From Apostichopus japonicus (Eukaryota; Echinodermata; Holothuroidea; Aspidochirotida; Stichopodidae): a stretch of DNA of 64,000 nt. Position numbers and translations under genes: made by a program. The stretch covers positions 5,523,001 through 5,587,000 of the forward strand of contig NC_092570.1 in NCBI RefSeq assembly GCF_037975245.1, given 5' to 3'. The notes beneath the pieces were generated by a model that saw nothing but the letters and a program-made list of their open reading frames with translations, had not been told where the DNA came from and made no database searches. The number at the start of each line of letters is the position of its first letter. Positions within the stretch are counted from its first letter, which is position 1. Below are positions 41,101 to 44,733 of this stretch, piece after piece.

Positions 41101-43676
41101 AAAAATAAAAATGGGAGATTGCTCACTTTGTTCCATTTAAAACCAATAAGAAATTGCAAAATTGCCCCCAATAACACTTTTGCTAATTTAAAATGGAATT
41201 CTTATTTCTACTGTCTATATCATTTTTCAATGCATTAATTAAATGCATCTTGAGTACTCTTCGCCGGTTATGTTGACACAATGGTGGCAGCAATGGGATG
41301 CACTTATCCAGCCACTCGTAGGTTGCATGGATTGGATGGAAATTCATTTTCATTGTTAATCGAGGTAGTATAGACTTAATAGATCAGTCGTTTTACCGTT
41401 TCTTGATGTTTGTTTCATTCCCATTTCCGTTTCCAGGCTTTGCATGGTCTGACGGAAGCGCTGTCGATTACTTGCACTGGAACGAGAACGAACCCACTGG
41501 GTCCGACCCGGAGGGTGGCTCAGAGGAGTGCGTGGAGATGTATACAAGTGGAGGTCATTTCGGCAAGTGGAACGATCGAAGCTGCCTTTCGCCGACGTCC
41601 TTTGTTTGCAAGTTTACCAGTCGTAAGTCGTCATATGCTCGTCTTGGTTAACAATCTTCCGAAAAGTCTTTGATAACAATTTCTTTTTTAAAGTTTCGTC
41701 AAATTTGAAAGTGATGGTTGGTAATCTTTGATCATCTTGCCATCCTTGTCATTAAATTATCAGTCGATAACTCATAGGTACCTTCAACTCCTCTACCCTC
41801 ATTCCCCCTCCCCCTCCCAATTTTCATAGGTTCACATTTCTTAATGGGTAGAGAATGGTCTTTTGTCCTACAGGGTAGCTTAACACTAACTGCATTAAAT
41901 GTCACAACACACTTTGATAGTTGCAAAATATAGCTTCACTTTTCTGCTTCTGACCCTCCTTTAATTATACAAAAATTCCACCCCCAAAGGGCAGTTTTCA
42001 AAGATACAAAAAAAAAGGGTTTTCTGTTCGAGGAAACTATTTGTGACTATTTTCTGTACATTAATAAGCAAGTATCATTGTTTCAAGGAGTAGGTCGATC
42101 AAGGGAGTGTCCTGAGGTACCTTTCCTGGAATTTTCTTGGCAATAAAATATTAGCTGCAATACAAGATTTAATACACAGTTGAAAAGATTTAACAAAATA
42201 TTTTAAACACAGGCATTCCTTACAGATGTTCTCCTAGGTAACCACTATTTTTATGGGAATTTTGGAGATTTTCTAACGATAATTTGTCTCCTGTGTCACC
42301 TCTTCTGGAAAATCTTGGATCAGGCACAGTGATTTTGTATGTCATATTTGTAATTATATTATTATTATTAACATTATTATTGGTACTATAATTTGTTCTT
42401 TAAATTATTTTATTATTATTATTGTTCTTATTATTATTATGATTATTATTATTATTATAATAATAATATAATTCTAAATGGTTTCTTCCTTCAGCTAACT
42501 TCATCGAACCAACAGCGAGTGAACCAGAAGAGCCCAGTAAGTCTTTGGGTTTTTAGATCACTTTGTTTCCTTTCTTTTTACGTTATGTTTATCTATCTCT
42601 TCCTGAATGTGGGGGGGGGGGTTAAATTAAGCCCATTCAGTAATTTACAGAACCGTCCTTGCAAAACGGGTGATAGTGTTTGAAGATCAATAGAAATGCT
42701 GAAAGCAATTAATACAAGTCATATTTTCATTTATATGTGACCATCCCCCACCCAGCCCACCACCCCCACCACACACACACACCCTTCTCCCCTTTCACTC
42801 TCAACGTAATTTAATTTACCAGTCATGGATTCCTCCCTGCCTAGCAACTTCACACTCTCTCGCTGCTATGATTGAATTTGAAAGGATTATGAATATATGT
42901 AGGGAAGTCCTCTTACTTTGTTCTGTATCCTCTGCTGTTAGTCGGTGACTTGGTAATTTTTTTACATGTAGGAAAGATGGTAACTTGATGAATATTCATT
43001 GCTGATCATGACTATTCATGAAACATCTTTGTTCAGGAATGAGCCTGGGGTAAAAAAAAAAAATCTCAGAATTTGGCAGAAATTGCGGTATAGGCTCCAG
43101 TTTGCGTATGCAAAAGTGTGTTAGGATAATAGTTTTTGTCCCGAGGTAGAAAAGAAATGTGTAAAAGTAAGTTGGCCTGACGTTTCGATCCTAGCAGGAT
43201 CTTCTTCAGAGGCTGAATGGCAAGTAACAGTAACAGAAGGGACAAAAACACGCACAGAATACAGACAGGTTAATGAGCATGGTGAACACAAAGAGATAGA
43301 AGAAAAGAAATCACGTAAAAGAAATGAAATCAGTAGAAAAGAAAACAAGGATATTCCGCGAATTCGCGGAAAAAGCTCATGCCTGTTTGTGACATATTCT
43401 TTCCCTTCTGTCCTCTCAGAAGGTACACAGTTACCCATCTGGGTCATCATCACCATCGCAGTCGTGTCTGTCGTCTTCCTCTTCCTCATCGTGGTCGGAT
43501 ACGTCCTCATCAAACGTCAGAGGAGAATGATATCCTACTTCCGCTCGATCTCTGGGTCAGGGGTCAGTCACGCTAATCTGTATAACGAAGACGAGGGCGT
43601 CGACGAGGAAGACCCCGAGACCTCGAGAGATTTGCGATCGGGGTCGTTCGACGATGCTATGTTAAGGGTCAATTAG
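1..43676 (+). CDS. Giant kringle/C-type lectin transmembrane receptor, 3' part (45 exons, 5' incomplete)
   Basis: This is the C-terminal part of a large type I membrane protein resembling multi-CTLD receptors of the macrophage mannose receptor kind, with kringles added. I chained 45 exons by GT-AG sites and phase: 57, 154 and 30 bp exons first, then ten kringle half-exons plus a PAN-like exon, then the CTLD exons, a linker and a last exon with the membrane helix and a stop at 43674-43676. The summed length is 6,381 bases, exactly divisible by three, with no internal stop. Most domain borders are phase 1, so modules can be shuffled or skipped without frameshift. The N-terminus and signal peptide lie outside the window. 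Known families suggest sugar-dependent recognition and endocytosis at the cell surface; that role is inferred here. The domain order matches no receptor I can name, so no symbol is given. Confidence 0.93.
78..905. repeat. Element bounded by inverted copies of a 42-bp palindromic unit
   Basis: At 669-905 a 42-bp unit repeats about five times in head-to-tail order. Each unit holds a near-palindrome of the form TATTCGCAGGGC-GCCCTGCGAATA. At 78-137 about one and a half units occur in the opposite orientation. The roughly 530 bp between have no coding potential. The layout looks like a non-autonomous DNA element with tandem-repeat termini. The open frames through the array on both strands are artefacts of a period divisible by three. 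Confidence 0.7.
2123..3566. other. Intron between CTLD-1 and the first linker exon
   Basis: No exon, RNA gene or clear mobile element is visible. It holds AT-rich sequence, poly-C runs near 3219 and 3385, and a short ATA/ATAATA run near 3085. Confidence 0.6.
3567..3596 (+). CDS. 30-bp linker exon between CTLD-1 and kringle 1
   Basis: The acceptor TTACAG ends at 3566 and the donor GTAAGT starts at 3597. Both sides are phase 1. It encodes a ten-residue Thr/Pro-rich spacer ([10 protein letters not shown], counting the split codons). Reading frame is kept from CTLD-1 into kringle 1 with or without it, so it could be optional. It is short enough that support rests on splice sites, phase and linker-like composition. 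Confidence 0.7.
3597..5347. other. Intron before kringle 1
   Basis: Contains one copy of a dispersed repeat (4184-4520) and a short CA run (about 5262-5278). No other feature is seen. Confidence 0.6.
4184..4520 (+). repeat. Dispersed repeat family A, copy 1
   Basis: About 340 bp is shared with 13535-13855 in the same orientation and in part with 31780-31940 in reverse. The shared stretch includes the words GTTGCTTGCAAGTG, TAGCTGGACCTGAGATGTCC and TAGGTCAGATTACCG. I see no coding potential and no terminal repeats, so the class is unknown. Confidence 0.7.
5348..6908 (+). CDS. Kringle 1 (exons 5348-5482 and 6798-6908)
   Basis: The first exon encodes [18 protein letters not shown] and a YPNAG end. 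The second encodes [14 protein letters not shown] and ICDIPEC. All six kringle cysteines are present in the usual order, with the typical RNP and PWCY signatures. Both outer borders and the internal intron are phase 1, and the internal split at NAG/L is shared by kringles 1, 2 and 3. I chose the first of eight possible donors (after 5482) because it gives the same distance between the second cysteine and YPNAG as kringle 2. Downstream donors would each add 14 residues. Confidence 0.9.
5449..5784 (+). repeat. 42-bp in-frame minisatellite copying the 3' end of the kringle 1 exon
   Basis: Eight head-to-tail 42-bp units. Each encodes a variant of [14 protein letters not shown] and contains GCAG or ACAG followed by GTTTGT, the same junction used as the exon's donor. 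The first unit is coding and the other seven lie in the intron. Because 42 is 14 codons, the frame stays open through all units, to 5838. Confidence 0.9.
7699..8511 (+). CDS. Kringle 2 (exons 7699-7836 and 8392-8511)
   Basis: The first exon encodes [16 protein letters not shown] and FPNAG. The second encodes [15 protein letters not shown] and PCNIEIC. Six cysteines and the RNP and PWCY signatures are intact. Both borders and the internal intron are phase 1. Length (about 80 residues) is normal for a kringle. It sits about 790 bp after kringle 1 with no linker module between them. Kringles in known proteins bind proteins, lysine side chains or membranes; the ligand here cannot be predicted. 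Confidence 0.9.
9108..10468 (+). CDS. Kringle 3 (exons 9108-9239 and 10364-10468)
   Basis: The first exon (after acceptor CACAG) encodes [17 protein letters not shown] and YPNAG. The second encodes [18 protein letters not shown] and AVCDVHQC. Six kringle cysteines are present and all borders are phase 1. The internal intron carries a 350-bp pentanucleotide repeat tract (9680-10035). No frameshift or missing signature residue is seen. Confidence 0.9.
9680..10035. repeat. TTATG/TTATA microsatellite-like tract
   Basis: Irregular repetition of TTATG and TTATA pentamers over about 355 bp inside the kringle 3 intron. Three forward frames stay open only because of composition (Tyr/Leu/Cys/Met-rich) and are not genes. 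Confidence 0.9.
11245..13372 (+). CDS. Kringle 4, split around an inserted PAN-like exon (exons 11245-11358, 12047-12289, 13256-13372)
   Basis: The first half encodes [16 protein letters not shown] and ends at FYP plus one base. The second half encodes [23 protein letters not shown]. Together these supply the six kringle cysteines. Between them, in the same phase (1-1), lies an 81-codon exon with PAN/apple signatures, described separately. The first half is a few bases shorter than in kringles 1-3: its donor falls before the NAG codons, and the inserted exon itself begins by restoring N-A. Skipping the middle exon also keeps frame and would give FYPS-LEKNYC, a near-normal kringle. Either both isoforms exist or the nested form is the product; the sequence cannot decide. 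Confidence 0.85.
11774..12045. repeat. 133-bp direct duplication just upstream of the PAN exon
   Basis: Two tandem copies, offset 133 bp, each with CATTCCAAACCTGC near the start and GATATCTGATATTCTGAT-like sequence near the end. The second copy runs up to the acceptor TTCGCAG of the PAN exon. The first copy ends in a similar T-rich stretch without CAG. Confidence 0.8.
12047..12289 (+). CDS. PAN/apple-like domain exon inside kringle 4
   Basis: The exon is flanked by TTCGCAG and GTAAAA and is phase 1 on both sides (243 bp). It encodes [13 protein letters not shown], then YCKGFNYQR, then ACYLLEED: the Cys-x3-Cys, Cys-x-(G/S)F-x-Y and Cys-x-Leu pattern of PAN/apple domains, with four cysteines. 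Two possible N-glycosylation sites are visible (NNT and NQT). PAN modules mediate protein or sugar binding in plasminogen, HGF, coagulation factor XI and many invertebrate proteins. HGF and plasminogen also join PAN and kringles, but side by side. The fold call comes from motif reading alone; a profile search would settle it. Confidence 0.75.
13535..13855 (+). repeat. Dispersed repeat family A, copy 2
   Basis: Same orientation and order of words as 4184-4520, with scattered differences. It lies in the intron between kringles 4 and 5. Any reading frame through it is shared with the other intronic copies, so it is not specific coding sequence. Confidence 0.7.
14274..15239 (+). CDS. Kringle 5 (exons 14274-14408 and 15120-15239)
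   Basis: The first exon encodes [19 protein letters not shown] and ends DYPNKG. The second encodes [16 protein letters not shown] and EYCNVPQC. Six cysteines are kept, while PWCY has become PYCY and NYC has become NFC, conservative changes compared with kringles 1-4. All borders are phase 1. It is the last kringle and is followed after about 1 kb by CTLD-2 without a linker exon; the VKGE-V junction leads directly into the next domain. Confidence 0.88.
14683..14860. repeat. About 64-bp tandem repeat, 2.5 copies
   Basis: Units begin ATTGGCTTTCT and include CTTCAGTCGGTCAAG and ATCACTGAG. The array is intronic, within kringle 5, with no coding value. Confidence 0.75.
15861..16114 (+). mobile_element. 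MITE-like element family B, copy 1
   Basis: About 250 bp starting TTTAAAGGTA and ending TACCTTTAAA, so the ends form short imperfect inverted repeats. Related copies occur at 17223-17476, 20943-21028 (right part only) and 40361-40610 (inverted). No coding capacity is seen. All four are in introns of this receptor gene. Confidence 0.75.
16306..18189 (+). CDS. CTLD-2 (exons 16306-16467, 16735-16851, 18076-18189; EPN type)
   Basis: It opens [16 protein letters not shown], a CxxGW...CY long-form CTLD start. Helix 1 (YEEARKQC) and [10 protein letters not shown] follow, then LWMGLND, WSNG, LNWAED-EPNN, HCVAL, WADEDC and HICKK. EPN is intact, while the usual WND is WAD, which keeps the final aspartate. 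All introns are phase 1, as in the kringles. The EPN codons are split by the third intron border. Sugar binding of mannose type is plausible but not certain. Confidence 0.92.
16422..16698. repeat. 134-bp tandem duplication of the CTLD-2 first-exon 3' end
   Basis: Bases 16422-16555, which include the last 46 coding bases and the donor, are duplicated at 16556-16698. The copy keeps a donor-like CAGGTAGA and differs at several bases. It lies in the 267-bp intron and probably is not used. Confidence 0.85.
17223..17476 (+). mobile_element. MITE-like element family B, copy 2
   Basis: Same internal words as 15861-16114 (GTAGTCAGTATA, GTTTTCAAAAAGTACTTT, GTGACCATATTTGA) and the same orientation, with some divergence. 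It lies in the second CTLD-2 intron. Confidence 0.75.
18704..20457 (+). CDS. CTLD-3 (exons 18704-18916, 19724-19892, 20366-20457; EPN type)
   Basis: A Thr/Pro-rich linker ([13 protein letters not shown]) leads into [13 protein letters not shown]. Then come [23 protein letters not shown] (WIGL equivalent), [31 protein letters not shown] and YVCEG. Both EPN and WND are intact, so this is one of the best candidates for a functional calcium and sugar site. The second intron is phase 2, a shift from the all-phase-1 CTLD-2, and this pattern is shared with CTLD-4. Confidence 0.92.
18955..19186. repeat. About 123-bp tandem duplication in a CTLD-3 intron
   Basis: Two copies each running from TATATCAAGT to TTGAATTGGAAGCCACC. 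Intronic and without coding value. Confidence 0.75.
20623..22560 (+). CDS. CTLD-4 (exons 20623-20769, 21139-21298, 22457-22560; EPN type, short-form start)
   Basis: The domain starts directly with [19 protein letters not shown], lacking the extra N-terminal cysteine pair and the WxGYCY-like start of its neighbours. Then come [47 protein letters not shown] and RFICED. EPN is kept and WND is replaced by WFD. The last exon is the final copy of a 93-bp tandem array; only this copy continues past GGCTGTGAT into the conserved final cysteine and has a donor. Phases are 1, 2, 1 as in CTLD-3. Confidence 0.9.
20943..21028 (+). mobile_element. MITE-like element family B, right-end fragment
   Basis: About 85 bp matches the last third of 15861-16114, from AAAACAGTCTAAGAATTTTG to ACCTTTAAA. 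The left part is missing. Confidence 0.7.
21469..22505 (+). repeat. 93-bp tandem array copying the 5' end of the CTLD-4 last exon
   Basis: Clear units start TCTTGACAG at about 21891, 21984, 22077, 22170, 22262 (as TCTTGATAG), 22355 and 22448, a period of 92-93 bp. Each carries the acceptor plus about 49 coding bases ([15 protein letters not shown]) and then, except in the last, runs into AGCCAGATATAAATAAAT with an in-frame stop. Three degenerate units lie upstream (about 21469, 21642 and 21757). The last unit is the true exon. The long minus-strand frames are by-products of the period. Confidence 0.92.
22961..24483 (+). CDS. CTLD-5 (exons 22961-23107, 23912-24072 and first part of 24388-24653; EPN type)
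   Basis: It starts directly in the short form: [10 protein letters not shown], then [59 protein letters not shown] and YVCQKD. EPN is intact and WND reads WGD. The second intron is phase 0, unlike CTLD-2 to -4, and its acceptor side is preceded by partial copies of the exon start. About 12 residues inserted between EDC and WGD lengthen the loop compared with CTLD-2. The last exon also encodes the linker and the start of CTLD-6. Confidence 0.9.
24148..24387. repeat. 72-83-bp tandem copies of the 5' border of exon 24388
   Basis: Three imperfect copies start at about 24148, 24231 and 24303 before the true exon border (unit start 24378). Each has an acceptor-like stretch (for example CCTATCACAG) followed by sequence like GTGGAACAGACCCAA. 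One copy keeps a good AG (24240); the others are damaged. Confidence 0.8.
24523..26228 (+). CDS. CTLD-6 (parts of exons 24388-24653 and 26125-26327, all of 25284-25429; QPD type)
   Basis: After a Pro-rich linker (SDVPPPQ) the domain opens [13 protein letters not shown]. Then [56 protein letters not shown] and AICQRP. QPD replaces EPN, the pattern linked to galactose-type specificity in known CTLDs, and the split QP/D codon is joined across the intron after 25429. WND reads WDD. All cysteines are present. It shares its first exon with CTLD-5 and its last with CTLD-7. Confidence 0.92.
25695..26075. repeat. Imperfect ~105-120-bp tandem repeats, three to four copies
   Basis: Repeating words are GTTTGTTATGTATTTTATGTTATGG-like, TATGTTAGTTTATATTG and TATGGTTTTCTATGC-like. 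Intronic; not derived from an exon as far as I can see. Confidence 0.65.
26280..28808 (+). CDS. CTLD-7 (part of exon 26125-26327, exons 27197-27351, 28239-28294, 28620-28808; QPD type)
   Basis: It opens [15 protein letters not shown] at the end of exon 26125-26327, then continues [59 protein letters not shown] and WICEM. QPD marks galactose-type specificity and WND reads WED. A 56-bp exon (28239-28294) carries only the WIGL segment. The 5' border of exon 27197 is the last of many near-identical 53-bp units, so its acceptor choice rests on the fact that only this copy continues into conserved sequence. Phases are 0, 2, 1, 1. Confidence 0.9.
26445..27196 (+). repeat. 53-bp tandem array copying the 5' border of exon 27197
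   Basis: About ten units combine TTTGTTACAG (acceptor) with ATTGTAAGAGTGGGTAACAT (exon start) and CTTGCTTACCTTGTGTGTAT. The last three units (TTACAG at 27085, 27138 and 27191) are spaced exactly 53 bp and almost identical. Earlier ones are diverged and partly broken, and an unrelated stretch of about 200 bp (26855-27060) interrupts the array. Confidence 0.88.
27902..28072. repeat. About 58-bp tandem repeat, three copies
   Basis: Copies share GAAACTGCTTACAGTTT-like, GATTAAAGGGAC and CATTCGCAGGGACCCACC-like words. The array lies in the intron before exon 28239. Confidence 0.75.
29673..29717 (+). CDS. 45-bp linker exon between CTLD-7 and CTLD-8
   Basis: Acceptor CAACAG, donor GTGAGT, phase 1-1. 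It encodes a 15-residue Pro/Thr/Val-rich spacer ([15 protein letters not shown]). Being symmetric it could be skipped without frameshift. Confidence 0.75.
29718..31577. other. Introns flanking the first CTLD-8 exon
   Basis: Apart from exon 30347-30528, nothing coding is seen. The first intron is AT-rich. The second (30529-31577) has no clear repeat. Confidence 0.55.
30347..32947 (+). CDS. CTLD-8 (exons 30347-30528, 31578-31642, 32278-32378, part of 32895-33140; QPD, degenerate WND)
   Basis: It opens [17 protein letters not shown] and continues [19 protein letters not shown], then [42 protein letters not shown] and FICKKV. QPD is intact, but the WND site reads WSH, removing the acidic residue that helps bind calcium at the principal site, so sugar binding may be weakened or lost. 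A 12-residue His/Gln-rich insert follows the second cysteine. The domain is spread over four exons with phases 0, 2 and 1. Confidence 0.9.
31780..31940 (-). repeat. Dispersed repeat family A, partial copy 3 (inverted)
   Basis: Reverse complement of the right half of 4184-4520. It includes the complement of the TAGGTCAGATTACCG and CACTAGTGTACAGTC words. It abuts a short fragment of the hammerhead-like repeat (about 31949-31976) and then a SINE. Confidence 0.7.
31980..32232 (-). mobile_element. tRNA-derived SINE family C, copy 1
   Basis: Closely matches 51471-51712. On the minus strand it begins with a tRNA-like head (TTAGCTCAGTGGTTAACGCC; A-box-like) and a damaged B box, and it ends at a GTATGTAT-rich tail on the plus-strand left side. 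It sits about 45 bp before the acceptor of exon 32278. Confidence 0.75.
33002..35251 (+). CDS. CTLD-9 (part of exon 32895-33140, exons 33735-33883, 35146-35251; EPN type)
   Basis: After a Pro-rich linker ([15 protein letters not shown]) it opens [16 protein letters not shown]. Then [59 protein letters not shown] and ALCQRS. EPN and WND are both intact, so it returns to the mannose-type pattern after three QPD domains. Phases are 1, 0, 1. The intron between its first two exons holds a retrotransposon fragment on the other strand. Confidence 0.92.
33195..33639 (-). pseudogene. Non-LTR retrotransposon (LINE) C-terminal fragment, frameshifted
   Basis: On the minus strand two overlapping frames encode LLYGCETW, then KCLRE and, in the next frame, [32 protein letters not shown] and [13 protein letters not shown]. 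This is the conserved region downstream of the reverse transcriptase in many animal LINEs. A frameshift near 33550-33580 and loss of everything upstream show it is dead. It lies in an intron of the receptor gene, in antisense. Confidence 0.88.
33884..35145. other. CTLD-9 second intron
   Basis: AT-rich, with a G-rich purine stretch at 34172-34220 and AT runs near 34500. No gene or recognisable mobile element. Confidence 0.55.
35296..35810. repeat. 261-bp tandem duplication
   Basis: The stretch starting TTCCTCAACGTTTATGAGA at 35300 is repeated at 35561 with few changes. Each copy has a poly-C run followed by CACTTATTAG. It lies in the intron before CTLD-10 and has no coding value. Confidence 0.85.
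35999..38239 (+). CDS. CTLD-10 (exons 35999-36113, 37319-37457, 38065-38239; EPS, altered motif)
   Basis: The linker TAPPPTRTA leads to [15 protein letters not shown]. Then [61 protein letters not shown] and AVCKYT. The specificity motif reads EPS and WND reads WDN, so the canonical sugar site is altered even though the cysteines and core hydrophobics are kept. Phases are 2, 0, 1. The last exon's 3' end and donor are amplified about 15-fold in the next intron. Confidence 0.9.
36114..37318. other. First CTLD-10 intron
   Basis: Nothing beyond AT-rich sequence, a TACTTACTTACTTAC run near 36540 and a C-rich stretch near 36670. Confidence 0.55.
38182..39775 (+). repeat. 99-bp tandem array copying the CTLD-10 exon 3' end and its donor
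   Basis: Sixteen units including the true exon end. The TTCAGTAAGT-like donor recurs at about 38240, 38339, 38436, 38535, 38634, 38733, 38832, 38931, 39030, 39129, 39228, 39326, 39425, 39524, 39622 and 39720. Each unit carries about 57 exon-derived bases (encoding [16 protein letters not shown]-like sequence), the donor, and 40 bases of intron. Two sub-types alternate (AAACTAAACGCAG and AAACTACTAGCAG), suggesting higher-order duplication. The minus-strand open frames are artefacts of a 33-codon period. Confidence 0.93.
39802..41622 (+). CDS. CTLD-11 (exons 39802-40062 and 41437-41622; EPT type)
   Basis: The linker [12 protein letters not shown] leads to [17 protein letters not shown]. Then [61 protein letters not shown] and FVCKFT. 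WND is kept and the specificity motif is EPT instead of EPN. A Gly/Ser/Glu stretch (SDPEGGSEE) lengthens the loop. It has only two exons, both borders phase 1. The donor is taken at 41623 (CGTAAGT), which alone keeps the frame into the next exon. Confidence 0.9.
40361..40610 (-). mobile_element. MITE-like element family B, inverted copy
   Basis: Reverse complement of the 15861-16114 element, starting TTTAAAGGTATGCTGTATTG and ending CACCTTTAAA. It lies in the CTLD-11 intron. Confidence 0.75.
42495..42536 (+). CDS. 42-bp juxtamembrane linker exon
   Basis: Acceptor TTCAG, donor GTAAGT, phase 1-1. It encodes 14 residues rich in Glu, Pro and Thr ([13 protein letters not shown]), a short stalk between CTLD-11 and the membrane. 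It is symmetric and could be optional. Confidence 0.75.
43175..43213 (-). other. Hammerhead-ribozyme-like motif in a repeat fragment
   Basis: Read on the minus strand: stem I GCCT, core CTGAAGA, one extra A, stem II GATCCT/AGGATC with a short loop, GAAA, then C-GTC and the other stem I strand AGGC. This matches the order of hammerhead core elements (CUGANGA, GAAA, UH), with a two-base stem III that could only pair fully between two copies. The extra A before stem II is a departure from the consensus. Related sequence occurs at 57308-57346 and, truncated, at 31949-31976. Activity is untested. Confidence 0.35.
43420..43676 (+). CDS. Last exon: transmembrane helix and cytoplasmic tail
   Basis: Acceptor CTCTCAG; stop TAG at 43674-43676. 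After KGTQL comes a helix of about 25 residues ([20 protein letters not shown] and onward) and a basic stop-transfer KRQRRM. The tail of about 50 residues contains [22 protein letters not shown] (acidic cluster) and a Ser/Asp-rich end. No exact NPxY or YxxPhi signal is present; the Tyr and acidic stretches may serve in sorting. The basic side faces inward, giving a type I topology with all lectin and kringle domains outside. Confidence 0.92.
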
Positions 43677-43907
43677 GGGGGGAAAAAATATTTTCTGTAA
43701 ATTTGTGAACTGTATGAAGTGTGATAAGAAAAATTGAACTTCAAACCTCTAAAATATTATAAAGCTCGTTACCCTAAGAAGAATCTTTCAAATTAGAATG
43801 CAATCTATTTTTTTAAATTTACTGTGATTTTCTTTTCTAGATTTTGCTACAATGTTTGTTTCTTTCTTTCTCTTCCATTTCCAACCTTATGCAACAGGAA
43901 TGGAAGG

Positions 43908-43913
43908 AATAAA
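43908..43913 (+). terminator. Probable polyadenylation signal of the receptor gene
   Basis: First AATAAA after the stop codon, 232 bases downstream, followed at about 43930-43970 by a GT-rich stretch (TGTTCATGTGTCTAG). Cleavage near 43925-43935 is likely, giving a short 3' UTR. Later signals cannot be excluded. Confidence 0.45.
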
Positions 43914-44733
43914 AAGCCTCCTTATAGGACGACTGTTTACGTGGAGATATGTTCATGTGTCTAGTACTTGCTTATATAAAACCTGTTGCATTGCATAGAA
44001 ATTGTGGGCCATATCTATTCACAGTTAGACATAAATGGATACCGCTATAGACATTACTAACATTCTGAGTAGATACAGGGAAACTCAAAAAAGAAAAGAA
44101 AAATGCCTTTGTCCTTTTCCTTTGTTTCCCAAAATTTTTTAAATGAGGAACATCTCTATATATATATTATTTTTTGGGTGGGGGTATACTGATAACAGTA
44201 TGATGCTATGTTTGTTATCTGATTATCATTATGTCAGACCTTTGCTCATCAGGTTGTTAATCATTTGCAGAAAATAATTATAAAACAAAAAAAATAAGTG
44301 AAAGTGAAATATGTAAATGATTCAATGTTTATGAATTTCTGTCAGTTAAGATTTAAGCAAATTATTCTTATTATTAATAATTTTTGTATATTTCATCTCA
44401 GTTCCATCTTGGTCTTGAAAAAAAATTTCAGCATTGTTTTTCTTCTTCTTTTTTTATTGAAGAGAATGTTTTTGTTTTCTTTAAGAAACAAATATAAAGA
44501 CTAAAATTTGTAAATCTTAAAACATTTTGTGTCTGGAATTATTTTCTTCCAAGTTACTTTTAGTACAGTGTATGATTATCAGAAGAGTTTGTAGGAAACT
44601 TAATCTGAGCACATTTCTGTTGATATTAAATATGTTGATCGAAAGATGATAAATTTCGGAAAGGAGCAAATATTCATTGTCTCTTCATGCTGAAGTGTGA
44701 AGAGTTAGTATAATCTTCAAAGGTACATTCCTC

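Noticed and set aside
43354-43371. Perfect 18-bp palindrome (TTCCGCGAATTCGCGGAA) before the last exon
   Set aside because: Noted, but with no second copy or context to suggest a function.
43121-43513. 130-residue minus-strand frame over the transmembrane exon
   Set aside because: Shadow of the plus-strand last exon, whose helix, stop-transfer and frame are clear.
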